From contig JAUYAB010000047.1 of the NCBI GenBank assembly GCA_030693705.1, positions 100,228-164,227 on the forward strand: a DNA stretch of 64,000 bases, read 5' to 3'. Shown here in pieces: positions 35,832-45,647 of the stretch. The stretch's first letter is position 1; each line of letters begins with the position of its first letter. A program made the position numbers and the translations under genes. The notes under the pieces are model-generated. The model was not told where the DNA came from, made no database searches, and saw only the letters and a list, made by a program, of their open reading frames with translations. Origin of the DNA: Ignavibacteria bacterium (GTDB lineage Bacteria > Bacteroidota > Ignavibacteria > Ignavibacteriales > Ignavibacteriaceae).

Positions 35832-38390
35832 TTACTTCACCAAACTCATCTTACCGGTAACAAAATTATTTCCGGCTGTAACTTTGTACAAGTAAACTCC
35901 GCTCGGAACTACTGTGCCGGTTTCGTTTGTTCCATCCCAGCGGGTAACATAATTTCCAGAGGGAAGATCTTTTTCGAAAAATGTTTTTATCAATTCTCCG
36001 TTAATGCTGTAGATTTTTAGCGAAACATTTTGTCTTGCCATCGCATCTGGAATGGTAAAACTGATTATCGTTGACGGATTGAATGGATTAGGATAATTCT
36101 GCGCAACTAAATAATTCATGTCTGAAACGGGATTGTCTTTTCTTTCAATCGAAGTGAACAGCATTGTGCCGTTTCCTTTTGTGCTGCCGGAGGAATCTGC
36201 TAAATAACTATTTACAAATGAAGGACGGGGAGAAGCGCTTAAATATTGCGCTTTCCATTCTTCATCGGTTAACCTTAAAAAGTTTGTTGAAGTATATTCG
36301 TAATAACTTAAAGTAGGACCAATAAAAGCGACCGGTTTGTTCTCATCGTTATTTGCAATCCAAACGCCAAGATTAAAGGGACCGGTTCCAACATGTTTTA
36401 CTTGTTTTTCTGAGGGGTTAGTATGAACATCTGCAACCACAAAATGATTTATTTCATCAAAATCAAATTCCTCTAAACCTTTTCCATAGAATAATTTTGA
36501 AAACCATCCATCAAATTCTCTATGCACGTATGGAGTTTCAGTAGATAGTGAAAGTGTTGTTAGAAGAAAATGTTTTTCAACATCGGATAGCATCTCTTTA
36601 TTTAATTCCTTTTGAGCAATTATTCCAAGCGTATCCGAAATGGCAAATAAGTTGTTAAAATATTGAGCAACACAATATTTGTAATAATCGTTATCAAAAG
36701 AGACCGATTGAAATTTTTGCAGCGCAAGAGACGCATAGCTTTTTAAGTTCTTATAAAAAGCTGGAAATGGTTCAACATAAACATAAGGATACGAACACAC
36801 CGGCACTCCGGTATAAGATTGTTTCGCATAAAGAAGATTATCATGCCGGAGTTGCGCCCACGAAGCAAGTTGAGTATTCATTTTCGATTGCCAGTATGCG
36901 GCTGTCTGCATAAATGCCGGCAATAGTTCCCGTTCTTTCGGCGGATTAATTGTTCTGATAGCATTCAACCAACTGTTGTACATCGAACTGTTCCAGAACT
37001 CATCGGAGTAAGCATCGGTTAAATAACGGAGCGAAGCGAGATTGGTAGAATAGTGATATTGCTCAAGTTCATTTTGAAGAAGCTGCGCCGAGGCGTTATT
37101 TCCCAAAGCAAAAAGAACATCGAGAGAATTGGGAAGCATTCTTCTAATAAACTCACCCTTATAGTTTATGCGATCATACACAACTTGTGAAAACACATAA
37201 GAATCAATAATGAAACGCTGACCGAGTAAAAGAAAAGAAGAAGCCGGAACGATTGAGTCAACTTCGGTTGAAGTAAGCACTTGCGATAAAATTCTTTGGT
37301 AAGCAAAATCATTTTTCTTTAATTCGTTTTGAAAATCAATTACCCGGTTTGTGTCAAGCAGTTCGCTCGGATCGGTTATTTGCACTTTGTCTTGAAGATA
37401 AGCGAGATTGTTTAGCGTTACGTTATCAGATTTCCCGACAAAGAATTCGATGATGCCGTCAATCTCATCGAAGGAAGATTGCACTCCGGCAAGGTTCATT
37501 AATTTTGCGCAAAGTAGGGCATCAATAATTTGCCGTTGGATATCGCCACCTGATTGAGGTCCACATGGAGAAGCGTTTGCGCGTGGCGGCGCTAAATAAA
37601 TCTCGGTTCTTCCAAGCCACATCATTGCTTGGAAATATTTAGCAAGTTCAGGATTCATTATATCGGTATAATGTCCACGCACCTTAAGTTGACTGAAATC
37701 ATAATTTCTACAGTTTTCCGAAAACAGATAAACGGATTCCATCTGTAAAGATTTTATCTTTTCAATTAATGTATCGGCTTTTGCAAGATTTCCGCTGAAA
37801 GAAAAACCCGGCTTATCCGTTAATAAGAGATTTGCCAACCCGATGTATAGATCAACATCTTCCAACGATTTTGTCATTCCCGGTTTGTTTGCATACTGTG
37901 TTTTAAGTGTGGGAATCTGTTTCTGAAGTTTATCAAGAATATCGGTCAACTTTGGAATGATATAGCCGATTTCGGTATCCTTCAAAATTCTATCATACGA
38001 AACATGAAGCGAATGAAGAATTGCATCTGTAGAAATAAAAAGCGGTAAGTCTTTGTAGAAAATATCCCTTAGTGCATCACCAAGCGTTGTAGTTTTTAAC
38101 CGCTCAGTTACCATAAATCCGTTTTTTTCAATCAGCGATTTTTCATAATCAGTTAGTTGATATTTGATCGAGATACTGTCGAGGTAAAGTGGATTTTGTG
38201 TTTGCGCCGGAATTTGATTAAGAAACGTTCCGGCGTTATGCAACTGTATAAGCTCTCCGCCATCCATATTTTGATGCGTTGAAAGAAATTGTTTGTAGGC
38301 TTCTACACTAAATGTGTTGGACTGAGAGAACATTGGATCGGATAACAAAACCAGTAGGGACCAAACAAAAAGCAGTAAATATTTTTTCAT
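35832..38390 (-). CDS. DUF3160 family protein with type IX sorting tail (copy 2)
   Basis: 852 aa with signal peptide (MKKYLLLFVWSLLVLLSDPM). Residues ~60-740 match DUF3160: YQLTDYEKSLIEKNGFMVTE, FYKDLPLFISTDAILHSLHV, then mostly helical repeats and QTAAYWQSKMNTQLASWAQL RHDN. The tail from about 765 is a type IX sorting domain (AQNYPNPFNPSTIISFTIPD, ending in VPSGVYLYKVTAGNNF). DUF3160 has no established activity. A second copy (851 aa) sits 66 bases upstream with the same start, core and tail, so the pair arose by tandem duplication. No intact enzyme motif recognised. Operon with esterase downstream. Confidence 0.88.
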   Translation of the reverse strand: MKKYLLLFVWSLLVLLSDPMFSQSNTFSVEAYKQFLSTHQNMDGGELIQLHNAGTFLNQIPAQTQNPLYLDSISIKYQLTDYEKSLIEKNGFMVTERLKTTTLGDALRDIFYKDLPLFISTDAILHSLHVSYDRILKDTEIGYIIPKLTDILDKLQKQIPTLKTQYANKPGMTKSLEDVDLYIGLANLLLTDKPGFSFSGNLAKADTLIEKIKSLQMESVYLFSENCRNYDFSQLKVRGHYTDIMNPELAKYFQAMMWLGRTEIYLAPPRANASPCGPQSGGDIQRQIIDALLCAKLMNLAGVQSSFDEIDGIIEFFVGKSDNVTLNNLAYLQDKVQITDPSELLDTNRVIDFQNELKKNDFAYQRILSQVLTSTEVDSIVPASSFLLLGQRFIIDSYVFSQVVYDRINYKGEFIRRMLPNSLDVLFALGNNASAQLLQNELEQYHYSTNLASLRYLTDAYSDEFWNSSMYNSWLNAIRTINPPKERELLPAFMQTAAYWQSKMNTQLASWAQLRHDNLLYAKQSYTGVPVCSYPYVYVEPFPAFYKNLKSYASLALQKFQSVSFDNDYYKYCVAQYFNNLFAISDTLGIIAQKELNKEMLSDVEKHFLLTTLSLSTETPYVHREFDGWFSKLFYGKGLEEFDFDEINHFVVADVHTNPSEKQVKHVGTGPFNLGVWIANNDENKPVAFIGPTLSYYEYTSTNFLRLTDEEWKAQYLSASPRPSFVNSYLADSSGSTKGNGTMLFTSIERKDNPVSDMNYLVAQNYPNPFNPSTIISFTIPDAMARQNVSLKIYSINGELIKTFFEKDLPSGNYVTRWDGTNETGTVVPSGVYLYKVTAGNNFVTGKMSLVK

Positions 38391-38456
38391 AATTGTGCCC
38401 TTATTATTTTTAATTGCAGAGATACCATTCCTTGGAGGGATGGTATCTCTCAGAAA

Positions 38457-41012
38457 TTACTTAACTAAACTCATCTTACCGGTAACAAAATTATTTCCGG
38501 CTGTAACTTTGTACAAATAAACTCCGCTTGGAACTGCTGTTCCGGTTTCGTTCGTTCCTTCCCAACGGGTTACATAATTTCCTGCGGGAAGATCTTTCTC
38601 GAAAAATGTTTTAATCAATTCTCCGTTAATGCTGTAAATTTTTAGAGAAACACTTTGATTCGCTACCGCATCAGGAATTGTGAAACTGATTATAGTTGAC
38701 GGATTGAATGGATTAGGATAATTCTGTGCGACCAAATAATTCATATTAGCAACCGGATTTTCATTTCTTTTAATTGAAGTGAAAAGCATTGCTCCGTTTC
38801 CTTTTGTGCTGCCGGTTGAATCTGCCAAATACGCATTTACAAATGAGGGACGAAGAGCTGAGTTGTTGTAAGAAGCTCGCCATTCTTCATCAGTTAAACG
38901 CAAAAAATTTGTTGAAGTATATTCGTAGTAACTTAACGCGGGACCAACATAAGCTGTCGGTTGATCTAATTGATTGTTTGTAACGTAAACTCCAAGATTC
39001 ATTGTACCGGTTCCAACATGTTTAACCCAACCGACGACATTTCCGACTTCGTCAGTCGCTGAAGTGTGAACATCAGCTACAAGCCGCTCATCTTCAAGCG
39101 ATTCCCCATAAAAGAGTGAAAATATCCAGCCGTCGAATGCTGGTGTACCGCAGCCAACCCATGGATTATAAGTAATAGTACATTCAAGAAATTTTGTTTC
39201 TTCCGGAGATAGTTTTTGATTGTTTAACTCCTTTTCTGCGATGGTTCCTAATGTGTCCGAAATTTCATACAATCGCTTAAAATAGCTCAACATCCATTCT
39301 CTATAATAAATTTTCGAAAAAGTGAGTGTTTCAAATTTTTGTTTAGCTATTGCTGCATATTGCTTTAAGTTTTTGTAAAACTGCGGAAATGGTTCAACAT
39401 AAACATGAGGGAATGAACACGAAGTACCACCGGAATACGATTGTTTTGCGTATAAAAGATTATCGTGTCTCAACTGTGCCCATGATGCGAGTTGAGTGTT
39501 CATTTTCGATTGCCAGTAAGCTGCAGTCTGCATAAACTGCGGCATCTGTAAACGTTCTACCGGAGGATTAAGTGAACGAATAGCTTGTAACCATGCGTTG
39601 TACATCGAACTTTGCCAAAATTCGGGAGAGTATTCATCTACTAAATAACGAAGCGAAGCGAGGTTGGTTCCATAATGATATTGTTCAAGTTCCGGTTTAA
39701 GAAGCTGCCCGGCTGCATCGTTTCCCAGCGAGAAAAGTATATCGAGAGAATTGGGCAGCATTCTTTTAATGAAGGTGTTGTTGTATTTTATTCTATCGTA
39801 GGTAACTTGAGAGAAAACATACGAATCGATAATGAACCGCTGTCCGAGAAAAAGAAATGAAGATGCAGGAACAATTGAATCAACTTCAGAAGCGGCGAGC
39901 ACCTGCGATAAAATTCTCTGGTAGGCAAAATCATTTTTCTTTAATTCGTTTTGAAAATCTTTTACTCTGTTTGTGTCAAGCAAATCGCTTGGATCGGTTA
40001 TTTTTACGGTGTTTTTGAGGAAGGTTAAATTGTTAAACGTAACGTTGTCTGATTCCCCTACGAAAAATTTTATCACATCATCAATTTCATTAAAAGCATT
40101 TTGTGCGCCGGATAAATTCAACATCTCGGAAAGAAGTAGCGCATCAATTACTTGCCGTTGAATATCAGCGTCAGTTTGCGATGGACAATTAATGGGATCG
40201 GCGTTCGGTCTAATCAAATAAAATTCAGTTCTGCCAAGCCACATCATCGATTGAAAATATTTGCCAAGCTCCGGTCTGTATTGATCAGTATAATGTCCGC
40301 GCACTTTAAACTGGCTGAAGTCAATATCTTTGCAATTTTCAGAAAACAATTTGTAGCTGTTAAACTGATAGGAATTTATCAGATCAAGCAATTCTGTTTG
40401 TTTAGCGGTATTGGTTGAATAATAATAACTCGAAGTTCCTAATAATAATTTTTGAGCGACGCCGAGATATAAATCAATATCTTCCAGCGATTTTGTCATT
40501 TCCGGTTTTGCACCATAACGAGTTTGAAGAACCGGAATTTGCTTGTGAATTAAATCCAAAATCTCCGTTAGCTTTGGAATAATGTATCCCAACTCAACAT
40601 CTTTTAAAATATTATCATAAGAAAGATGAAGTGAATGCAAGATCGCATCAGTTGAAATGAATAGCGGTAGATCCTTCTGGAATATATCAATGAATGCGCC
40701 ACCCACAGAATTTGTTTTTAACCGGTCGGAAACCATAAAACCGTTTTTCTCGATCAGTGATTTTTCGTAATCGGTTAATTTATATTTGAAAATAATGCTG
40801 TCGAGGAATAAAGCATTTTGTGTTTGCGCGGGAATTTGACCAAGAAAAGTCCCGGCGTTATGCAGTTGTAATAACTGCCCCGCATCCATGTTTTGATGGG
40901 TTAACATGAATTGTTTGTATGCTTCGATACTAAAAGTGTTTGATTGAGGGATAATCAAACTTGACCAAAATATCATCAGAGCAGAAACAAAAAATGTAGA
41001 TCGCTTTTTCAT
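38457..41012 (-). CDS. DUF3160 family protein with type IX sorting tail (copy 1)
   Basis: 851 aa with a strong AAGGAGG ribosome-binding site and signal peptide (MKKRSTFFVSALMIFWSSLI). Same architecture as the downstream copy: DUF3160 (YKLTDYEKSLIEKNGFMVSD, FQKDLPLFISTDAILHSLHL) and a sorting tail from ~765. The two copies differ most between ~585 and 690. There this one carries ECTITYNPWVGCGTPAFDG and a run ending LVADVHTSATDEVGNVVGW, while copy 2 has TETPYVHREFDGWF and longer DFDEINHFVVADVHT. The divergent patch may mark the ligand- or substrate-specific part. Function unknown. Confidence 0.88.
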   Translation of the reverse strand: MKKRSTFFVSALMIFWSSLIIPQSNTFSIEAYKQFMLTHQNMDAGQLLQLHNAGTFLGQIPAQTQNALFLDSIIFKYKLTDYEKSLIEKNGFMVSDRLKTNSVGGAFIDIFQKDLPLFISTDAILHSLHLSYDNILKDVELGYIIPKLTEILDLIHKQIPVLQTRYGAKPEMTKSLEDIDLYLGVAQKLLLGTSSYYYSTNTAKQTELLDLINSYQFNSYKLFSENCKDIDFSQFKVRGHYTDQYRPELGKYFQSMMWLGRTEFYLIRPNADPINCPSQTDADIQRQVIDALLLSEMLNLSGAQNAFNEIDDVIKFFVGESDNVTFNNLTFLKNTVKITDPSDLLDTNRVKDFQNELKKNDFAYQRILSQVLAASEVDSIVPASSFLFLGQRFIIDSYVFSQVTYDRIKYNNTFIKRMLPNSLDILFSLGNDAAGQLLKPELEQYHYGTNLASLRYLVDEYSPEFWQSSMYNAWLQAIRSLNPPVERLQMPQFMQTAAYWQSKMNTQLASWAQLRHDNLLYAKQSYSGGTSCSFPHVYVEPFPQFYKNLKQYAAIAKQKFETLTFSKIYYREWMLSYFKRLYEISDTLGTIAEKELNNQKLSPEETKFLECTITYNPWVGCGTPAFDGWIFSLFYGESLEDERLVADVHTSATDEVGNVVGWVKHVGTGTMNLGVYVTNNQLDQPTAYVGPALSYYEYTSTNFLRLTDEEWRASYNNSALRPSFVNAYLADSTGSTKGNGAMLFTSIKRNENPVANMNYLVAQNYPNPFNPSTIISFTIPDAVANQSVSLKIYSINGELIKTFFEKDLPAGNYVTRWEGTNETGTAVPSGVYLYKVTAGNNFVTGKMSLVK

Positions 41013-41050
41013 AGTTCCTCCTTAACCTTGAACTAATTAAAAATTTATTA

Positions 41051-42391
41051 TTATTTGATAGCTACCCGTATAACATTGGCAACCTGATTATTACTGGAAG
41101 CACCGGAATAGTAGAGAAAATATTTGTTGTTAATTTTTCTGCAAGACGGATAAGCCACAAAATAGGTTTTTATCCCTTTGGTATCGGCAACCGTGAAAAA
41201 GGGTTTTGTGCCGGTTTTCATCCAAGTATAACCATCTTTTGAAGAAGCCATTCCAAATCCGGTCGCATTTACATCCATATACATCATATCAAACCGGTCA
41301 TTTTCAACAATTACCGATGGATAAAAAATACGCGAACCTTCCCAAGTTTCTGATGGTTTCAAGACAGGATTTCCTTCAAATCTTTTCCATGATTTTGCAT
41401 CAGTGGAAGTCGCTACCGAGATGCCTCTTCCGGGTGGATATGGAGGCATTGTCATTGGGTTGTAGTTAAATGTATAGTACAAAAAGTAAGTTCCGTTAAT
41501 TTTAACAATATCACCGGCACTTATCTGGTACTCTGTCGCGGTTGATGATAATACAGGTTCCGGGTTACGGATCCAATTAATTCCGTCCATGGATTGAGCC
41601 AATCCAATTTGCCAGGTACCATAAGATCCGTTATGTCCGACATAATACATTTTGTAAATTCCGGATTCTTTGATTATTGCTCCGGGAATTACACATTTTG
41701 AATCCCATCTATTATTTGATGTACTATCGTTAGTATCAAAGTTGAACAGATTTTCTTTGATAACTTTCCATGAAAAGCCGTCGTAAGACTCTGCGTATCC
41801 TGTGTTAGAGGGGAATCCGGGAACATTGTTATCAAACCACATTTTAAATTTCCCTTCATCAAACAAAACTTTTTGTTGACTATATATAGGTAGGGGTGTA
41901 CTCAAAATTGGCGATGGTAAGATCGGATTATTTTCATAATCATTCCAAACCGATGAAGGTTTCGTTCCCCAATTCACCAAAATGTAAATGCTTCCAAGTC
42001 CGGTGCTGGTTGGAATGAGCGTTAGATTAACTTGTGTAGTAATTCCGTCTTGAATATTTACAGCCGTTTCACCGGCATAAACAATGGTTTGGAGACTATC
42101 ATAAGCGTTAACATTTAATTTCCAAGTGCCGATTGGAATGTTGTTGAGTGCTAAATCTGCAGAAGTATCATTTATTAAATTAAGAGAGGCTTTGATTGTG
42201 TCGAACTCTATTCTTGTAAGAATGGCTTCAACCACAACAACATTTTTAGGGGCGTTTACTTTATCAATCTTGAAAAGCAAACCGCCTTTGTTTGCATTTT
42301 TTTCTACTTCAACCGTTACAATTTTTTCTTTGCAGCCGGTGAGGTAAATGAGAGATAGTCCAACAATTGTTATTAAGAAATATCTAAACAT
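41051..42391 (-). CDS. Lipoprotein with glycosidase-like beta-propeller
   Basis: 446 aa from ATG 42391, which has a perfect GGAGG five bases upstream; eight further residues are not needed. The signal sequence ends in the lipobox YLTGC, so it is a lipoprotein. An N-terminal beta domain (~25-130) is followed by repeats typical of five-bladed GH43/GH130-like propellers: GKFKMWFDNNVPG, IYKMYYVGHNGSYGTWQIGL, TYFLYYTFNY and DRFDMMYMDVNATG, each followed by an SxDGxxW turn. The acidic catalytic set of a glycosidase cannot be confirmed. It is the first gene of the minus-strand operon with the two DUF3160 proteins and the esterase, which fits glycan handling at the cell surface. Confidence 0.78.
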   Translation of the reverse strand: MFRYFLITIVGLSLIYLTGCKEKIVTVEVEKNANKGGLLFKIDKVNAPKNVVVVEAILTRIEFDTIKASLNLINDTSADLALNNIPIGTWKLNVNAYDSLQTIVYAGETAVNIQDGITTQVNLTLIPTSTGLGSIYILVNWGTKPSSVWNDYENNPILPSPILSTPLPIYSQQKVLFDEGKFKMWFDNNVPGFPSNTGYAESYDGFSWKVIKENLFNFDTNDSTSNNRWDSKCVIPGAIIKESGIYKMYYVGHNGSYGTWQIGLAQSMDGINWIRNPEPVLSSTATEYQISAGDIVKINGTYFLYYTFNYNPMTMPPYPPGRGISVATSTDAKSWKRFEGNPVLKPSETWEGSRIFYPSVIVENDRFDMMYMDVNATGFGMASSKDGYTWMKTGTKPFFTVADTKGIKTYFVAYPSCRKINNKYFLYYSGASSNNQVANVIRVAIK

Positions 42392-42579
42392 AGAACCTCC
42401 GATAAGTTTTATCAAAACTTAGGCTTTTTAGTAATAAAACGCAAGTTGAATTTTTTTTAAATGAACATCGGTTTTGCAACAAACTTCCACCTACAAACAA
42501 CTAACTTTTTCTCCGTTCCACTTCTTTTTAGTATTTTGAGCGAAGAAAAATTTAGAACTTAAACAAAATTTCGAGGCTT

Positions 42580-43995
42580 ATGTTAGAGCAGCAAAGAACG
42601 ATAAAAAATGAAGTTGCTATTACCGGAATTGGACTTCACACCGGAACAACTTGTACAATGACATTCAAACCGGCACCGGAAAATTATGGCATCCGGTTTG
42701 TCCGAACAGACTTGGGCGGAAACCCTGAAATTCCTGCGCTTGCCGATTATGTTGTTGACGTCTCACGCGGAACAACTCTGGGAATCGGAGAAGCCAAAGT
42801 TTTTACGGTTGAACACGTGCTTGCCTCTGTGGTTGGTTTGCAGATTGATAATATTGTCATCGAATTGGATGGAATTGAACCGCCGATCGGCGACGGAAGC
42901 GCGATGCCTTATGTTACCAAACTTCTTGAAGCCGGATTTGTTCAGCAGGAAGCGCCGAAAGATTATTTGATCATCGATGAGACCGTAACTTTTCATGATG
43001 AAGAAAGACAAGTTGATATTGTAGCTCTTCCGCTTGATAGTTATCGAATTACCGTTATGGTCGATTATCAAAATCCGGCGTTGGGAAGCCAGCATACCGG
43101 ACTCTTCGATCTGGAAAAAGAATTTGTAACTGAATTTGCTCCCGCAAGAACTTTCTGTTTTTTAAGTGAAGTTGAACAACTCTCTGATCTTGGATTGATA
43201 AAAGGCGGCGATATTGATAACGCAGTGGTGATTGTAGATAAAACCGTTGTTGATGGTGAGCTCGATCAGTTACGAACTAAATTAGGAATTGATAACGAAG
43301 TTACGATCGGCGAGAATGGAATTTTAAATAATAAAACTTTACATTTTAGAAATGAACCCGTCCGCCACAAACTGCTTGATATGATCGGCGATTTAGCGCT
43401 CATCGGCGTTCCGATTAAAGCGCAAATATTAGCCGCGCGCCCCGGACACAAAGCCAATGTTGAATTCGCAAAAATGATCCGCAAATTATATCAGCAGAAA
43501 AAACTCGTCCGCAAATATCAACATGTTAAAAAAGAAGGCGTCGTTTTTGATATCAACGCCATCATGAAAATTCTTCCGCACCGTTATCCCTTCCTTTTAG
43601 TTGATAAGATCACGCAGCTTGATATGGATAAAAAAGTCGTCGGTGAAAAATCTGTTACGATCAACGAACCGTTTTTCCAGGGACATTTTCCCGGACAGCC
43701 GATTATGCCTGGAGTGATGATCATCGAATCGATGGCTCAGACCGGTGGAATTCTTCTTCTTAATTCATTTCCAAATCCCGAAGAAAAACTTGTCATGTTC
43801 ATGCAGATCAATAATGCCAAATTTAGAAAACCTGTTGTTCCCGGAGATGTCTTAACGCTTGAAGTTGAATTGGTGAACAAGAAAAGTAAAGTTGTACAGA
43901 TGAGCGGAAAAGCCTTTGTAGATGATGTGCTTGTAGCCGAAGCCGATTTTATGGCGGCGATTGTTGATAAAAATGGAAACTCAAAAAAATCTTAA
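42580..43995 (+). CDS. lpxC/fabZ: Bifunctional LpxC deacetylase / FabZ dehydratase
   Basis: 471 aa fusion. Residues 1-~305 are UDP-3-O-acyl-N-acetylglucosamine deacetylase (LpxC), the committed zinc-dependent step of lipid A synthesis: TGIGLHTGTTCTMTFKPAP, VEHVLASVVGLQIDNIVIEL, PIGDGSAMPY and the GLIKGGDIDNAVV and GDLALIGVPI blocks. Residues from about 315 are 3-hydroxyacyl-ACP dehydratase FabZ (HRYPFLLVDKI near 334, FFQGHFPGQPIMPGVMIIES). The fusion is known from Bacteroidota and Chlorobiota and couples lipid A to fatty-acid synthesis. lpxA follows ten bases after the stop. Confidence 0.97.
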   Translation: MLEQQRTIKNEVAITGIGLHTGTTCTMTFKPAPENYGIRFVRTDLGGNPEIPALADYVVDVSRGTTLGIGEAKVFTVEHVLASVVGLQIDNIVIELDGIEPPIGDGSAMPYVTKLLEAGFVQQEAPKDYLIIDETVTFHDEERQVDIVALPLDSYRITVMVDYQNPALGSQHTGLFDLEKEFVTEFAPARTFCFLSEVEQLSDLGLIKGGDIDNAVVIVDKTVVDGELDQLRTKLGIDNEVTIGENGILNNKTLHFRNEPVRHKLLDMIGDLALIGVPIKAQILAARPGHKANVEFAKMIRKLYQQKKLVRKYQHVKKEGVVFDINAIMKILPHRYPFLLVDKITQLDMDKKVVGEKSVTINEPFFQGHFPGQPIMPGVMIIESMAQTGGILLLNSFPNPEEKLVMFMQINNAKFRKPVVPGDVLTLEVELVNKKSKVVQMSGKAFVDDVLVAEADFMAAIVDKNGNSKKS

Positions 43996-44005
43996 AAAAA
44001 ATAAT

Positions 44006-44782
44006 ATGACAGAAATACATCCAACCGCAATTGTTAGTCCAAAAGCCCAATTAGGAGAAAACGTCCGCATTGACGCTTACGCAATTATTAAAGACAACGT
44101 GATAATAAACGATGACACGTACATCGGTCCGCACGCCGTAATTTATGACGGTGCACGCATCGGTAAGAAAGTAAAAATTTATCAGTCCGCCTCCATTGCG
44201 CACATTCCGCAAGATTTGAAATTCGATAACGACGAATCAACCGCGGAAATAGGCGACGAAACAGTCATCCACGAATTTGTTACCATCCACCGCGGAACAA
44301 AAGAAACGCGGCTTACGAAAATCGGCAGCAACGTTTTGCTAATGGCGTATTCGCATATTGCTCACGATTGCCACATCGGCGACAAATGTATTCTTGCAAA
44401 CGGTGTGCAGATTGCCGGGCATGTTTTTGTTGATGATTGGACGATCATCGGCGGAATGACCCCCGTGCATCAATTCTGCAAAATTGGAAAACACTGCATG
44501 ATCGGCGGCGGATTCCGTGTTACGCAAGACGTTCCCCCCTTTATTCTTGCGGCTCAAGAGCCGTTGCAGTACGAAGGATTGAATGTGGTTGGTCTTCGGC
44601 GCCGGGGATTTTTGAACCAAGAAATTCAAATGTTGAAAGATGTTTATCAAATTCTTTACCGCTCGCAGATGAATGTTACGCAGGCGAAAGAAAAAATTTT
44701 GGAGCAGTTTGGAAAAGAACCCCATGCAAATGAAGTACTCAATTTTCTAAACGAAAGTAAAAGAGGAATCATCGGAAAGTGA
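44006..44782 (+). CDS. lpxA: UDP-N-acetylglucosamine O-acyltransferase
   Basis: 258 aa from ATG 44006, where the protein starts MTEIHPTAIVSPKAQLGENV; a longer reading overlaps the FabZ end. Left-handed parallel beta-helix made of hexapeptide repeats, first enzyme of lipid A synthesis. Catalytic-region motif SHIAHDCHIGDKCILANG, then GHVFVDDWTIIGGMTPVHQF CKIG and the C-terminal EGLNVVGLRRRGF. Length is close to the 262 aa of E. coli LpxA. It lies directly behind lpxC/fabZ and overlaps lipM by four bases (ATGA), so all three share an operon. Confidence 0.97.
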   Translation: MTEIHPTAIVSPKAQLGENVRIDAYAIIKDNVIINDDTYIGPHAVIYDGARIGKKVKIYQSASIAHIPQDLKFDNDESTAEIGDETVIHEFVTIHRGTKETRLTKIGSNVLLMAYSHIAHDCHIGDKCILANGVQIAGHVFVDDWTIIGGMTPVHQFCKIGKHCMIGGGFRVTQDVPPFILAAQEPLQYEGLNVVGLRRRGFLNQEIQMLKDVYQILYRSQMNVTQAKEKILEQFGKEPHANEVLNFLNESKRGIIGK

Positions 44783-45510
44783 AATGGCATTTTATTAATT
44801 CCGGTTTACAAACCGGAAAGTTTAATATGGAATTCGATCTTCAACTTGCAAACAACTGCAAAGAAGATGAAGCGTACTTACGTTTGTACCGCTGGAAACC
44901 ACATTGCATTTCGCTTGGAGCCAATCAATCGTTCGAGTCGGTTGATATTGAGAAAGCAAAAAAAGATTTAATCGATGTTATTCAACGCCCAACCGGCGGT
45001 AGAGCAATTCTTCATGCAAAAGAAATTACCTATTCAGTTGTAATTCCATTGAGTTCAACGCTAACGCCTTCGGAGATTTACCGCGAAATTAATTATGCTT
45101 TATTGCAAGGATTATTTTTATACGATGAACTTTTATCCGAAGCCGAACTTGAAACACAGCAGCCCGATTTCTCTTCGATTTATAAAGATGGAAAAGGCAC
45201 AGCCTGCTTTGCTACTTCAGCAAGAAGCGAAATAAAATATGAAGGTAAAAAATTGATCGGCAGCGCACAGCGGAAACTCGGGAATATTATTTTACAGCAT
45301 GGTTCTATCCTTTGCGGGAAACAACACCGTAAGTTGTATGAATATCTTCACGGAAGCGAGCAGGAAAATTTTGAAGTGAAAGATGAGTTGGAAAAGAAAA
45401 CCATCGAGTTGGAAACCATTCTTAATAAACCGACGGATTTCGATTTCCTCTGCGAATCTTTAAAGAGCGGGTTTGAAAATCATTTTAAGATATCCTTCCC
45501 GAATGATTAA
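44779..45510 (+). CDS. lipM: LipM-type octanoyltransferase / lipoate ligase family protein
   Basis: 243 aa, overlapping lpxA by ATGA. Biotin/lipoate A/B ligase fold: RPTGGRAILHAKEITYSVV (residues ~70-88, the RRxTGGG-like loop), then the block GTACFATSARSEIKYEGKKL with a cysteine (C143) at the place of the LipM acyl-accepting Cys, and GSAQRKLGNIILQHGSILCG. This resembles B. subtilis LipM octanoyl-ACP:protein octanoyltransferase more than LplA. Function: attaching octanoyl groups to lipoyl domains before LipA. The C-terminal lobe is short. A lipoate-salvage ligase is the alternative. Location behind lipid A genes may reflect shared acyl-ACP use. Confidence 0.85.
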   Translation: MKWHFINSGLQTGKFNMEFDLQLANNCKEDEAYLRLYRWKPHCISLGANQSFESVDIEKAKKDLIDVIQRPTGGRAILHAKEITYSVVIPLSSTLTPSEIYREINYALLQGLFLYDELLSEAELETQQPDFSSIYKDGKGTACFATSARSEIKYEGKKLIGSAQRKLGNIILQHGSILCGKQHRKLYEYLHGSEQENFEVKDELEKKTIELETILNKPTDFDFLCESLKSGFENHFKISFPND

Positions 45511-45526
45511 TGCAACGTTTTCCCTC

Positions 45527-45643
45527 ATTGGTCAATAGTCAACGGTCATTAGTAAAATAATGATAAATTGCTGCAACACTGAATTATAACGAAAAGAATC
45601 AATTAAAAATTTAATGACTACCGGCTGATGACCTCTGACCAAT
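45527..45643. repeat. Imperfect inverted repeat of about 25-bp arms
   Basis: ATTGGTCAATAGTCAACGGT CATTAG at the left pairs imperfectly with TAATGACTACCGGCTGATGA CC...TGACCAAT at the right, around a ~55-base loop, just before the propeller gene. It is a dispersed-repeat type hairpin rather than a terminator, since a T-run is missing. Confidence 0.65.
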
Positions 45644-45647
45644 AACC

